A stretch of DNA of 64,000 bases from Variibacter sp. (GTDB taxonomy: Bacteria; Pseudomonadota; Alphaproteobacteria; Rhizobiales; Xanthobacteraceae), in NCBI GenBank assembly GCA_019689555.1, contig JADGHE010000009.1, forward strand, positions 1 through 64,000, written 5' to 3'. Positions within the stretch are counted from its first letter, which is position 1. Every line of letters starts with the position of its first letter. Positions 32,714 to 41,911 of this stretch are shown in pieces. The notes under the pieces were generated by a model that was given only the letters and a program-made list of their open reading frames with translations, did not search any database and was not told where the DNA came from. The position numbers and the translations under genes were made by a program.

Positions 32714-33694
32714 ATGCCGCTGCAAACACTCGCGGTCTTTTTCCTCGCCACCGTTGCGGCGGGCGGCGTCGCCTGGGTGTTCCTTTACCCGATCCTCTCG
32801 GGCGAGCGGCAGGTGGAAAAGCGCAAGGCGAGTGTCGCCAAGCCCGAGCGGACGCCGCGCGCAGACCCGGCGCGCCAGGGGCCGAAGGTGAGGCGCGAGC
32901 AGCTCGAAGAGACGCTCCGCGAACTGGAGCGGCGGCAGCGGAAGGCGAAGAACCCGCCGCTCTCGGTGCGGATCGAGCAGGCGGGGCTCCGCTGGTCGCG
33001 GCAGCAGTTCCTGATCGTCAGCGCCGTTCTCGGCGCCGTCGGCTTCCTGATGGGATTGCTGATGAACGCCGGGCTGCCGGTCGCCGCCGTGCTCGGCGTC
33101 GCGGCGGCCGTGGGCGCGCCGCGATGGCTGCTCGCCTTTCTCAAGAGGCGGCGCGAGCAGCAGTTCCTCGACGTCTTTCCCGATGCGGTGGATGTCGTCG
33201 TGCGCGGCATCAAGGCCGGCTTGCCGCTGCTCGATTGCCTCAAGGTGATCGCGACCGAGGCGCCCGAGCCGGTGCGCAGCGAGTTCAAGGCCATCGTCGA
33301 GACGCAGACGGTCGGCCTTCCGCTCGGCGAGGCCTGCGCCAAGCTCTACGAGCGCGTGCCGCTCGCGGAGGCGAACTTCTTCGGCATCGTGATCGGGATC
33401 CAGCAGAAGACGGGCGGCAACCTGTCCGAGGCGCTCAGCAACCTCTCGCGCGTGCTGCGCGACCGCAAGCGCATGAAGGCGAAGATCAAGGCCATGTCGA
33501 TGGAGGCGAAGGCCTCCGCGATGATCATCGCGGCCTTGCCGGTCGCCGTGATGTTGCTCGTCTATCTCACCAGTCCCAACTACATCGAGCTGCTTTGGAC
33601 CGAGCCGGTCGGGCGCGTGATGCTCGCGGGCTGCGTCATCTGGATGTCGCTGGGCGTGCTGGTGATGAAGAAGATGATCAACTTCGACTTCTAG
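32714..33694 (+). CDS. tadB: Flp pilus platform protein TadB
   Basis: 326-residue inner-membrane protein of the GspF/TadB family. One N-terminal helix, a charged cytoplasmic linker (about 35-90), paired helices (about 97-135), a cytoplasmic T2SSF domain (about 145-265: FPDAVDVVVRGIKAGLPLLDCLKVIA) and two C-terminal helices. It forms the base on which the CpaF motor acts, together with TadC. Follows cpaF by 10 bp. Confidence 0.95.
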   Translation: MPLQTLAVFFLATVAAGGVAWVFLYPILSGERQVEKRKASVAKPERTPRADPARQGPKVRREQLEETLRELERRQRKAKNPPLSVRIEQAGLRWSRQQFLIVSAVLGAVGFLMGLLMNAGLPVAAVLGVAAAVGAPRWLLAFLKRRREQQFLDVFPDAVDVVVRGIKAGLPLLDCLKVIATEAPEPVRSEFKAIVETQTVGLPLGEACAKLYERVPLAEANFFGIVIGIQQKTGGNLSEALSNLSRVLRDRKRMKAKIKAMSMEAKASAMIIAALPVAVMLLVYLTSPNYIELLWTEPVGRVMLAGCVIWMSLGVLVMKKMINFDF

Positions 33695-33702
33695 GGCGCG
33701 CC

Positions 33703-34677
33703 ATGGTCGATCTGATCATCGAAAAGCTGCACGATACGCGGTTCATCGCCATGGTGCTCGCGGCCGTCGCCGCCATGGCGACGGTGATGACGTTCGCCAT
33801 GCCGCTGCTGCCGAGCGACAATCTGAGCCGGCGGCTGAGGAGCGTGGCCATCGAGCGCGAGCGGATCCGCGCGCGCGAACGCGAGCGGCTTGCCCGGGGC
33901 GAGAAGGTGGCGCTCCGCCAGACCCCTCGCCAGTACATGAAGACCATCGTCGAGCGGTTCAATCTGGCGAAATGGGTGGGGCAGGAAGAGGCGCGCGAGA
34001 AGCTCGTTCAGGCCGGCTATCGGGGCTATGCGCCCTACATCACCTTTCTGTTCTTCCGCATGGTGACCCCGATCGCCGCGCTGCTCGCCACCCTCGTCTA
34101 TCTGTTCCTGCTCGTGGATTTCGACCAGCCGCCGCTCATCAAGATCGGGCTCGCCATAGGCGCCGCCTATGTCGGCATGCACCTGCCGTATCTTTTTCTG
34201 AAGAACAAGATCTCGCGCCGCCAGCTGTCGATCAAGCGGGCGTTCCCCGATGCGCTCGACCTCCTGCTCATCTGCGTGGAGGCCGGCATGTCGATCGAGG
34301 CAGCCTTCCGCCGCGTCAGCGAGGAGATCGGCACGCAGTCCGTGCCGCTTGCCGAGGAGTTCATGCTAACGACGGCGGAGCTGTCCTATCTGCCGGACCG
34401 GCGGCAAGCCTACGAAAACCTCGCCAAGCGCACCGATCTCGAAGGCGTGAAGGCGGTCTGCGTCGCCTTGCAGCAGACCGAGCGCTACGGTACCCCGCTC
34501 GGCCAGACGCTGCGCGTCATGGCCCAGGAAAATCGCGACATGCGCATGGCCGAGGCCGAGAAGAAGGCGGCGGCCTTGCCGCCCAAGCTCACCGTGCCGA
34601 TGATCCTGTTCTTCCTGCCCGTGCTGTTCATCGTCATTCTCGGGCCCGCGGCGATCCGCGTGATGCACATTCAGTAG
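33703..34677 (+). CDS. tadC: Flp pilus platform protein TadC
   Basis: 324-residue GspF-family inner-membrane protein, paralogue of TadB. Hydrophobic segments near 12-40, 115-165 and 295-320 flank a cytoplasmic T2SSF domain (RAFPDALDLLLICVEAGMSIEAAFRRVSEE, about 175-205). Follows tadB by 8 bp. The last rightward gene of the pilus operon; it converges on tadD after 177 bp with no obvious terminator. Confidence 0.95.
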   Translation: MVDLIIEKLHDTRFIAMVLAAVAAMATVMTFAMPLLPSDNLSRRLRSVAIERERIRARERERLARGEKVALRQTPRQYMKTIVERFNLAKWVGQEEAREKLVQAGYRGYAPYITFLFFRMVTPIAALLATLVYLFLLVDFDQPPLIKIGLAIGAAYVGMHLPYLFLKNKISRRQLSIKRAFPDALDLLLICVEAGMSIEAAFRRVSEEIGTQSVPLAEEFMLTTAELSYLPDRRQAYENLAKRTDLEGVKAVCVALQQTERYGTPLGQTLRVMAQENRDMRMAEAEKKAAALPPKLTVPMILFFLPVLFIVILGPAAIRVMHIQ

Positions 34678-34854
34678 ACGGTCGGTGCCGATCGCGCGGC
34701 GTCGCAGGCTCGCGGCTGCGCTGCGTCACGAAGAGGCGCTTTGCGGCGAGGCCGCCCCGGGGGCCGCGGGGGCGCGGCGGTGCCGCCCGCCCTTTACGCC
34801 AAAAGGCCGGGCTGTTCGGGCAGCCGGCGCGAGGGAGGCCGCGTGTTCACGCAT

Positions 34855-35799
34855 TCATCCGCCGGCGCCGAGCGCGAGCGGACGGGAGACCGCCTGCACG
34901 GGAGCGGGCTGCGCGCTCGCTTGCGGCGCAGCGTGCCGGCCGGCGCCGCCTGCGGCCAGGCTCTTCCCGCGCTGGGAGTCGTGCCTCGGTTCGGCGCGGG
35001 CCTCCGCCCGCACTGCGCCCTGCTTCGCCACCATTTCGCGGAGATAGGCGATGTTCTGGGCCGCCTCTTCCGGCGGCAGGTCGGCCCGGACGATCTCTTC
35101 GGCCTCCGGAAAACGACCTTGGAGACCGACGACGAGGGCGAGGTTCTGCCTCACGCGGCGATCCTTGCCGCCGCGCGCGACGGCCTTGCGCAGGGTCTCT
35201 TCGGCCTGCGGGAGCTGTTTGGAGAGGGCGTAGGACAGGCCGAGATTCGACAGCACCGACGGCTCGTCGGGTACGATCTTGAGGGCGGCCGCGTAGTAGC
35301 GGCGCGCCTCCTCGTGCTGCCCCATCTGGTCGAGCACGGCGCCTTGGGCGGAGAGAATGCGCCAGTCCGGCTGATCCGGCGTGTGGGCGCGGCCCAGCAT
35401 CTCGAACGCTTCCTTGAGCTGTCCGGCCTCGGCGAGCGCGCGCCCATAGTCGCCGAGAATCCGCTTGTCATGCGGGTGATGAATCGAGGCCTGCTGCAGC
35501 ACGGCGACGGCCTGCGCGCGCTGGCCCGTCTTGCGCAGGGCCTCGGCGTAGCGAAGCGCCGCGTTGGCGTCGCGCGGGTTCGCGCGATAGCGTTCGCCTG
35601 CGGCGGCTGCCTCGCGCCGCCAGTCGGTGATGCTGTCGGGCTTTGACGAGGGGCCGCCGAAAAGACCGCCGCTCAGCGCGCCGGTCGAACCGGTGATGTC
35701 GCCGAGGCCGGTCTTGCAGCCGGCGACCGCGGTGGCGAGCGCGCCCAGGACGGCCGTCGTGAGGAGCAGATTGCCGCAGCGGCGAGGACGCAGACGCAT
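34855..35799 (-). CDS. tadD: TadD-like tetratricopeptide lipoprotein
   Basis: 314 residues. A signal sequence with lipobox VAGC near residue 28 predicts a lipoprotein. About four to five TPR-like repeats follow (residues 60-240; examples NPRDANAALRYAEALRKTGQ and EPSVLSNLGLSYALSKQLPQAEETLRKAVA). The C-terminal 50 residues are Ala/Gln/Pro-rich. TadD proteins assist Tad secretin or pilus assembly. Leftward and convergent with tadC, so it has its own promoter, perhaps in the TTAA-containing stretch near 35860-35880. Confidence 0.88.
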   Translation of the reverse strand: MRLRPRRCGNLLLTTAVLGALATAVAGCKTGLGDITGSTGALSGGLFGGPSSKPDSITDWRREAAAAGERYRANPRDANAALRYAEALRKTGQRAQAVAVLQQASIHHPHDKRILGDYGRALAEAGQLKEAFEMLGRAHTPDQPDWRILSAQGAVLDQMGQHEEARRYYAAALKIVPDEPSVLSNLGLSYALSKQLPQAEETLRKAVARGGKDRRVRQNLALVVGLQGRFPEAEEIVRADLPPEEAAQNIAYLREMVAKQGAVRAEARAEPRHDSQRGKSLAAGGAGRHAAPQASAQPAPVQAVSRPLALGAGG

Positions 35800-36017
35800 G
35801 ATATTCGGCTCCGCTGGCGCAGATGCGCCCGCTCGATATGCGACCCTGAGTCATAGCCCGTTAACGCTAACAGCCGGTTAATCCGCCCCGGCGTCCGCCG
35901 CCTCGCGGCTTCGGCCGCGCGGCCCAGGCTCCGCCCCTCGGCCGCGCCTCGAAGCCTTCACCGCGGTGCGACAACGTGTTAGCAGGCTTCGACCTTTCGT
36001 CACGGATCTTTGCGCTC

Positions 36018-37406
36018 ATGCACGACCCCTTCGTCACGCCCGGCGCGATGTCCGGCGCATGCCCGATCTGGTTCGCCACCCGCGACAGCTACGGCGCGAT
36101 ACGACTGCAGCTCGGCCCGCGCGCCTGCAGCTTCGCGGACGCGGCGGGCTTCGAGCCGAAGGCGGGGCAGCATCTGCTGGTGCCGGGCGACGACGGCGGT
36201 CTGCAGGCCGTCCTGTTCGGGCTCGATCCCGCCGACCGGCCGGGCCACGACCGGTTTCTGCCCGGCCGGCTGCCGGCGCTCCTTCCCCCAGGGGTCTACC
36301 GGTTCGCCAACGCGCCGCACGATGCGCGCCTGGCCGCGCTCGCCTTCGCGCTCGGCGCTTATCGGTTCACCCGCTATCGGGCGGGCGAGGGGAAGGAGGT
36401 GCGGCTCGAGGTGCCCGAAGGCGTGGACGCGGCCGACCTGCGGCGGATCGTCGAGGCCGTGACGCTCGCGCGCGACCTCGTCAACACGCCGGCGAACGAC
36501 ATGGGGCCGGCGGAGCTGGAGGAGGCGGCGCGCCTCCTCGCCGTGCGGCATGGCGCGCGCTTCCGCACGATCGTCGGCGACGAGCTGCTGCGCGAGAACC
36601 TTCCGCTGATCCATGCGGTCGGCCGCGGCTCGACGCGCGCGCCGCGCCTCATCGACTTGACCTTCGGTGACCCCGGCGCGCCGAAGGTGACGCTGGTCGG
36701 CAAGGGCGTGTGCTTCGACTCCGGCGGGCTCGACATCAAGCCGTCCTCGGCGATGCTGCTGATGAAGAAGGACATGGGCGGCGCCGCCAGCATGCTCGCG
36801 GCCGCGCACATGATCATGGACCGCAAGCTCGACGTGCGTCTGCGCGTTCTGATTCCGGCGGTGGAGAACGCCGTGTCCGGCTCCGCCTTCCGTCCGCTCG
36901 ATGTCTACCGTTCGCGCAAGGGCCTCACGGTCGAGATCGGCAACACCGACGCGGAGGGCAGGCTCGTTCTGGCCGACGCGCTGGCGCTGGCGGACGAGGA
37001 GGCGCCCGAGCTCCTCGTCGATGCGGGCACGCTGACAGGCGCCGCGCGCGTCGCGCTCGGGCCCGACGTGCCGCCGTTCTACACCGACGACGAGGCGCTG
37101 GCGGAGGCGGTGTCGAAGCACGCCGCGCGCGAGAACGATCCGCTGTGGCGACTGCCGCTCTGGCGCGCCTACGAATCCATGCTCGACTCCAAGGTGGCGG
37201 ATCTCGGCAACGTCTCGTCGGGAAGCTTTGCGGGCTCGATCACCTGCGCGCTGTTCCTTAACCGCTTCGTCACCGCGGCCAAGAGCTGGCTGCATCTCGA
37301 CATCTACGCCTGGAATCCGAGCGCCAAGCCGGGACGGCCCGAGGGCGGCGAGTGCCAGGGGGCGCGGGCGCTCTACGCGCTGTTGTGCGAGCGCTACGGG
37401 CGATGA
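36018..37406 (+). CDS. M17-family leucyl aminopeptidase
   Basis: 462-residue cytosolic metallo-aminopeptidase. The C-terminal catalytic domain includes VTLVGKGVCFDSGGLDIKPSSAMLLMKKDMGGAA (metal-binding Lys and Asp) and the family signature EIGNTDAEGRLVLADALALAD with the conserved Asp, Glu and Arg. The N-terminal domain is shorter than in E. coli PepA. The ATG at 36018 (MHDPFV) is chosen; a GTG at 35976 would add 14 residues. The following genes encode a MarR regulator and an NlpC/P60 hydrolase in the same direction. Confidence 0.93.
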   Translation: MHDPFVTPGAMSGACPIWFATRDSYGAIRLQLGPRACSFADAAGFEPKAGQHLLVPGDDGGLQAVLFGLDPADRPGHDRFLPGRLPALLPPGVYRFANAPHDARLAALAFALGAYRFTRYRAGEGKEVRLEVPEGVDAADLRRIVEAVTLARDLVNTPANDMGPAELEEAARLLAVRHGARFRTIVGDELLRENLPLIHAVGRGSTRAPRLIDLTFGDPGAPKVTLVGKGVCFDSGGLDIKPSSAMLLMKKDMGGAASMLAAAHMIMDRKLDVRLRVLIPAVENAVSGSAFRPLDVYRSRKGLTVEIGNTDAEGRLVLADALALADEEAPELLVDAGTLTGAARVALGPDVPPFYTDDEALAEAVSKHAARENDPLWRLPLWRAYESMLDSKVADLGNVSSGSFAGSITCALFLNRFVTAAKSWLHLDIYAWNPSAKPGRPEGGECQGARALYALLCERYGR

Positions 37407-37471
37407 GCCGGCTTGCCATGGGCGGCCGTCGACAAAACAATAGGTCGGCGACATGACGTCACGGTGAGCGC

Positions 37472-37822
37472 GTGGGCATCGAATTGCGATCGGCCCAGGC
37501 CCTGCGCCTTTTGCGGGCGTTCGCGGTGGACCTGGTCACGGACGCCGAGCCCGATCTCTCGGCGCGGCAGATCGCCATTCTGCTGACGATCTATCTCGAC
37601 CCGCCGCCGCATACGGTGCGCGGCCTCGCCGCGCGCCTCTCGGTCACGAAGCCGGTCATCACGCGCGCGCTCGACTCGATGGGGAAGCTCGGCCTCGTCA
37701 CGCGCCGCCGTGACGAGACCGATCGCCGCAACGTCGTGATCCAGCGCACCGTCGAGGGCGCGCTCTTCGTCGAGAAGCTTGGGGATCTGCTGTCCGCCAA
37801 GGCAAAGGAACTGCGACCGTGA
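37472..37822 (+). CDS. MarR-family transcriptional regulator
   Basis: 116-residue winged helix-turn-helix protein. The HTH region is HTVRGLAARLSVTKPVITRALDSMGKLGLVTRR (about 50-82), with the wing DETDRRNVVIQRT. It is a compact MarR protein. It starts at GTG 37472. Its stop overlaps the GTG start of the NlpC/P60 gene (GTGA), so the two are translationally coupled. Ligand unknown; it may control the flanking peptidase and cell-wall hydrolase genes. Confidence 0.9.
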   Translation: MGIELRSAQALRLLRAFAVDLVTDAEPDLSARQIAILLTIYLDPPPHTVRGLAARLSVTKPVITRALDSMGKLGLVTRRRDETDRRNVVIQRTVEGALFVEKLGDLLSAKAKELRP

Positions 37823-38664
37823 CGTTCGATCCGCGCACAACGCCTGCTCGGGGCGATCTCGCCGCCCGGCACCTGCAGGGGCAGGTGGCCGCCGCGCGCT
37901 TCGTCGATGGCGAAGGCCGCGTCGTGATCGAACCGCAGACGCCGCTGCGCGCCGCGCCGGCGCCCGATGCGCCCTTCGTGACCGAAGCGCTGATGGGCGA
38001 GCGCGTCACCGTCTACGAGACGACGGAGGAGGGCTGGGCCTGGGTCCAGCTCGAGAGCGACGGCTATGTCGGCTGGCTCGCCGCCGGCGCGCTCGGAACG
38101 GCGGAGGCTCCGCCGACGCACCGCGTCAGCGCCCTGCGCACGCTCGCCTTTCCCGGTCCCTCGATCAAGGCGCCGCCCCTCGGCGCGCTGCCGTTCGGTG
38201 CGCGCGTGACCGTCGTGCGCACGCAGGGGCCGTTCGCCGTGACGGACACGGGCGCCTTTCTGCCGGCGCGCCACCTCGCGCCCGTCGACAGCGTCGAGAC
38301 GGATTTCGTCGCCGTGGCGGAGCGCTTCGTCGGCGCGCCCTATCTGTGGGGCGGCAAGACCGTGCTCGGCATCGACTGTTCCGGACTCGTGCAGGTGGCG
38401 CTGAGCGCCTGCGGCCTCGCCTGCCCGCGCGACAGCGACATGCAGGAGCGCGCGCTGGGCGCCGCGCTCGATCCTGCCGCGTCGAAGGATCTTCGGCGCG
38501 GCGATCTCGTGTTCTGGAAGGGGCATGTCGCCATCGTCCGCGATCCCGAGACCCTGCTGCACGCGAACGCCTTCCATATGGCGGTGGTGGCCGAGCCGCT
38601 CGCGCCGGCCTTGGAGCGCATCGGCGCGGCCGCGGGAGAGCCGACCGCCGTCAAACGGCTTTGA
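37819..38664 (+). CDS. NlpC/P60 cell-wall peptidase with SH3 domains
   Basis: 281 residues. Two bacterial SH3-like domains (about 30-95 and 100-155) precede the NlpC/P60 catalytic domain (about 160-275). The catalytic Cys is in VLGIDCSGLVQVAL (about 190), and the His is in FWKGHVAIVRD, followed by HANAFHMAVV. It hydrolyses gamma-D-Glu-diamino-acid peptide bonds of murein. No signal peptide is visible, so it may act on recycled muropeptides in the cytosol or be exported in another way. Coupled to the MarR gene by GTGA overlap. Confidence 0.92.
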   Translation: MTFDPRTTPARGDLAARHLQGQVAAARFVDGEGRVVIEPQTPLRAAPAPDAPFVTEALMGERVTVYETTEEGWAWVQLESDGYVGWLAAGALGTAEAPPTHRVSALRTLAFPGPSIKAPPLGALPFGARVTVVRTQGPFAVTDTGAFLPARHLAPVDSVETDFVAVAERFVGAPYLWGGKTVLGIDCSGLVQVALSACGLACPRDSDMQERALGAALDPAASKDLRRGDLVFWKGHVAIVRDPETLLHANAFHMAVVAEPLAPALERIGAAAGEPTAVKRL

Positions 38665-38699
38665 GCTAGAATCTGTATTCGAATCTCGGGTGCGAGCGT

Positions 38700-39488
38700 C
38701 TAGGCAACAGCGCGGGCATAGAGCATCCACACGCCCCAGCCGATCATTGCGGCGCCGGCGCCGTAGCTCAGCCATTCGCCGCGACGCAGGGTCTTTTCGG
38801 CGAGGATGAAGACCGCGACGGCCGCTACCCAGACCAGGTTCATCACGCCGCCGACGAACAGCAGCAGCATCAGCATCCAGCAGCAGCCGAGACAGAAGAT
38901 TCCGTGCCGCAATCCGATGCCGAAAGGACCGCGGTTCCAGTCGTGCGTGATGAACTCGAGCGGAGAGCGACAATGGCGCAAGCAGGTCCGCTTCAACGGC
39001 GTGAACTGATAGACGCCGACCGCGATCGACACGGCGGCCGCGAGGAGGGCATTGGTGCCGGCGATCGCCGGCGACAACAGCGCAAGACGATCGAGCTGCC
39101 ATTGCAACAGCGTGGCGGTGACGCTGAAGCCCATCCACACGACGACATAGGCGGCGAGGAACAGCGCGGTCGCGGCAAACGGCGCCGTCGTGCGCCGGCG
39201 CCGTTCGATGGTCGCGAACAGAAGGATCATGGGGGCGGCGCTCGGCAGCATCATCGCCATCATCATCGCCGCCCACATCGCGAGCATCAGCGCGAAATGC
39301 GGCACCGTCCAGCCCGGGGCCATGGGCATGCCCATGGCCGACGCCGGCGCGGCATGCATCTCCATGCCGAGGCCGGACAGAATGTAGGCCCAGGCCGACA
39401 AAGACGCGGCAAGCAGCGCCGTCAACGTCACCGCGCGATCGCGCCGCAACAGCCGTTCGAGCATCGACGTTTCGACCGCAGGATCCAC
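38700..39488 (-). CDS. DUF2182 predicted metal-binding integral membrane protein
   Basis: 262 residues with about seven transmembrane segments. A Met-rich helix (LMLAMWAAMMMAMMLPSAAPM, about 66-86) is the DUF2182 hallmark. Cys residues lie in CLRHCRSP (about 170) and HGIFCLGCCWMLML (about 196-209). Met/Cys-rich membrane segments suggest copper or another soft metal, by inference. The DUF1326 gene 36 bp upstream is its usual partner, so the two probably form one functional unit. Confidence 0.88.
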   Translation of the reverse strand: MDPAVETSMLERLLRRDRAVTLTALLAASLSAWAYILSGLGMEMHAAPASAMGMPMAPGWTVPHFALMLAMWAAMMMAMMLPSAAPMILLFATIERRRRTTAPFAATALFLAAYVVVWMGFSVTATLLQWQLDRLALLSPAIAGTNALLAAAVSIAVGVYQFTPLKRTCLRHCRSPLEFITHDWNRGPFGIGLRHGIFCLGCCWMLMLLLFVGGVMNLVWVAAVAVFILAEKTLRRGEWLSYGAGAAMIGWGVWMLYARAVA

Positions 39489-39524
39489 GGCGCGACCGGC
39501 TCGGTTGAAAGGGGCCCGACCGAT

Positions 39525-40157
39525 CTAGGCCGCCACGCCGGCCGGCGTCTGCTCCACATGGGCGAGCGTGGCATGCCCCTTCGGCACTTCGAACTTGATG
39601 CCGGCCGTGCTGCTGATCGTCGCGTGGGCGACTTCCCCTTCGCGGTGCTCGAAGCCCTCGGGCATGACGACCCGGACGTGGTGTTCCGCCCCGGTCACCG
39701 GATTGCGAATGGGCTCGACATCGGTTTCAAGCACGCCCGGGATCGCGAGCCGTGCCCTTCGTTTCGCGTAATCGAAGGTCAGCTCGATCGGCGCAAAGAC
39801 CGGATCGAGCATCGTGGAAACGATCAGGCTGAAGATGTGAAAGATCGTTCCCTCCGCCGACTGCCGGCCCGACAGGATCTGGAACAGGGCGTCCCGCTGC
39901 TCGGGCGTGGCGCGCGCGTCGATGATCGGCTGGATGGTCCCATTGCCCTCGTGCAGCGGTCCGGGAAAGTCAACCGTGACGAAAAAGCTCAGTCCATCGA
40001 GCACCACGTCGCCGAAATGCCCCTCGGTGACGTGCATGCCGATCAGCCCCTTGCACCATCCGCGCGTCGGGCGCGCATTGAAGTCGCACGGGCAACCGTA
40101 GTCGCAGCTGCACGCCTTGAGCCATTCGCCTTTGATCCGCCAATCCGTATTGGGCAT
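39525..40157 (-). CDS. DUF1326 Cys-motif protein
   Basis: 210-residue cytosolic or periplasmic-side protein without signal peptide. The N-terminal motif WLKACSCDYGCPCDFNARP (about 12-30) holds four cysteines in a CxC-x3-CxC pattern, suited to metal or cofactor binding. The rest is a beta-rich DUF1326 domain. GGGAGGA precedes the ATG at 40157 by 4-5 bases. It is followed by the DUF2182 membrane gene. Function of the pair is unknown; a metal or thiol-cofactor role is inference. Confidence 0.9.
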   Translation of the reverse strand: MPNTDWRIKGEWLKACSCDYGCPCDFNARPTRGWCKGLIGMHVTEGHFGDVVLDGLSFFVTVDFPGPLHEGNGTIQPIIDARATPEQRDALFQILSGRQSAEGTIFHIFSLIVSTMLDPVFAPIELTFDYAKRRARLAIPGVLETDVEPIRNPVTGAEHHVRVVMPEGFEHREGEVAHATISSTAGIKFEVPKGHATLAHVEQTPAGVAA

Positions 40158-40409
40158 GCTGTCCTCCCTTGGGCGCGCGATGTGCTTGTCTGCGGTTGCC
40201 GCCGCTCGTCTCTAAAAAAGACGGCGCCTGCTCGATCTCTTCCAGGAAGGCTAGCATCGGTCCGAGTCCCGGACCAGTCGAAATGTCGATCACGAGAGTG
40301 TGCTCGCAGCCGAAGCGTCATCGCATTCGAAAATGGTCGCGTCGCGCCGCCGTCGGGCCGCCCGCGCAACGTCAAAAGTTCTGTGTGTTCCGGCGCGTCG
40401 GTGCTGCGT

Positions 40410-40856
40410 TCAGCCGGGGACGCCTCGATTGCGGACTTGCCGCCGCAGCGCCTTCAGCTCCTCGAAACGTGTGCTGACGTCGCGCATGACCGCGGCAAGC
40501 CAGAGGATGCGGCCCCGTTCGTCCTTCAGCGGCACGATCGTGAATTCGACGGAGATCTGCGAGCCGTCCTTGCGCAGCGCGGGGACCGACAGGACGCTGC
40601 CGGCGCTGTAGCGGCTTTGGCCGGTGCGCATCACCGCGCAATAGCCTTCCCAGTGGCGTGCGCGCAGCCGTTCCGGAATGATGATGTCGAGCGACCGGCC
40701 GAGCGCCTCCTCCGCGCGATAGCCGAAGATCCGCTCCGCTCCCGCATTCCAAAAACGCACGACGCCGTCGCGGTCGCAGGCAACGATCGCCTCAGCGGCG
40801 CTGCGGAGGATCGCATCGCCCAGTTTCGTCGCTAGAATGGCGGTGGTGTCGGTCAC
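40410..40856 (-). CDS. PAS-domain protein
   Basis: 148-residue single PAS-domain sensor. Family features are ILRSAAEAIVACDRDGVVRFWNAGAERIFGYRAEEALGRSLDIIIPERL (about 17-65) and the PAC segment LRKDGSQISVEFTIVPLKDERG. No kinase, GGDEF or HTH output domain follows. The GTG at 40856 is chosen because AGGGAGGAG lies 6-7 bases upstream. It may sense a ligand or redox state and act by protein contact; partner unknown. It shares a divergent region with the lipoprotein gene. Confidence 0.88.
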   Translation of the reverse strand: MTDTTAILATKLGDAILRSAAEAIVACDRDGVVRFWNAGAERIFGYRAEEALGRSLDIIIPERLRARHWEGYCAVMRTGQSRYSAGSVLSVPALRKDGSQISVEFTIVPLKDERGRILWLAAVMRDVSTRFEELKALRRQVRNRGVPG

Positions 40857-41205
40857 GCCCGCTCCTCCCTTCGCGCGGCACCGATCTATGTTGGATGCGG
40901 CTCCGCCGTGCAATCCGCAAAACGGATAAGGCGCCCCGTCCGCCAAGCCCGCGCGGCGCTGCGCCGGCAAATCCGCACCGCGCGCGCCCTCCGAAAGCGC
41001 CGCAAAACGTCTTTCCGTATGCGGCCGCAAGCGTTTTGCGACGCACGTCCCGGGCCTTGCCGCGCATGGAAACTTTCAAAGTGGACGCTCTTTTGCGCGA
41101 AGTATCGTCCCGTTTTCCGCAGCACTAAGCGCTCTCGGGATTTTTCCATTGTGTTTTCGCGTTTTCTGTCTATGGTCGGGCTCGGTGGGGCGCCGGAGTA
41201 CGCCG
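40857..41205. other. divergent promoter region
   Basis: 349 bp between the leftward PAS gene and the rightward lipoprotein gene. The right 100 bp has several T-runs (41130-41175) and a weak pair TTGTGT-16-TATGGT ending near 41177 that could serve the lipoprotein gene. Nothing else is recognisable. Confidence 0.45.
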
Positions 41206-41787
41206 ATGTTGCGCAGGTTCGCCGCGGCAGGCGCGCTGGCCGTCCTGCTGGCCGGCTGCGCGCAAGCGCCTCCACCCGCGTTCGAACGCGCGGAGGCGTT
41301 GCGGGCGGCCCGCCTTCAGGCACGACTGCCCGACCCGAAACCGCCGACGGTCTCCCCGGTTCGAAGCCGCAGAGCGGTCTCCTCCCCTCGGTCTCCGATG
41401 GACATGGACGAGCCGCCGCCGCGGGGCGCGGCAGGACGCAATGACGCCGCTTCCCGGCCTCGTGCGCATGCGCACCAGCCGACCGCCTTGAGCAAGACCA
41501 CGCCCAAGGTCGGATCGCCGGAATGGGCTCGAGAGCAGGCCGGCGCGGAACGACGCGAACGCGAACTCCAAGATGTCGTCCGCAGCATCTGCGCGACATG
41601 CCTTCCGCGCGAACCGAAGGTCGGCGCGGAGATGGCCGCGCCCCGGGCGGAGGCGAACCGCACGACGGCCGGTCGCAATCACGCGCCGCGCGCGGGAAAA
41701 CCGGCCGCGCTGGTGCCGCTGTCTTTGCTACCGGCGAGCCGGAATCGCCGGGCACCGTCAGCCGCCGCGTCGCCGGAAAGTCCCTGA
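41206..41787 (+). CDS. small Pro/Arg-rich lipoprotein of unknown function
   Basis: 193 residues. MLRRFAAAGALAVLLAGCAQ is a clear lipoprotein signal with the lipobox Cys at 18. The mature protein is mostly disordered (Pro, Arg, Ala). One ordered-looking segment, SPEWAREQAGAERRERELQDVVRSICATC (about 105-133), ends in a CxxC pair. Family known to me only as a hypothetical protein of Hyphomicrobiales. Rightward, 124 bp upstream of epmA. Confidence 0.75.
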   Translation: MLRRFAAAGALAVLLAGCAQAPPPAFERAEALRAARLQARLPDPKPPTVSPVRSRRAVSSPRSPMDMDEPPPRGAAGRNDAASRPRAHAHQPTALSKTTPKVGSPEWAREQAGAERRERELQDVVRSICATCLPREPKVGAEMAAPRAEANRTTAGRNHAPRAGKPAALVPLSLLPASRNRRAPSAAASPESP

Positions 41788-41911
41788 GCGCGGCCCTATT
41801 CCGCACGGACTCCGCAGGCGCCGGCACGGTGGGGCGTATCGGCGATGCGGGCCTTGCGGCCGCGCGGTTTCGATGCAAAAGGCCCTCTGCGCCAGCAAAG
41901 CCATCGAGCCG

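Noticed and set aside
34678-34854. Bidirectional terminator between tadC and tadD
   Set aside because: Sequence is GC-rich with some dyads but lacks a clear stem followed by a T-run on either strand.
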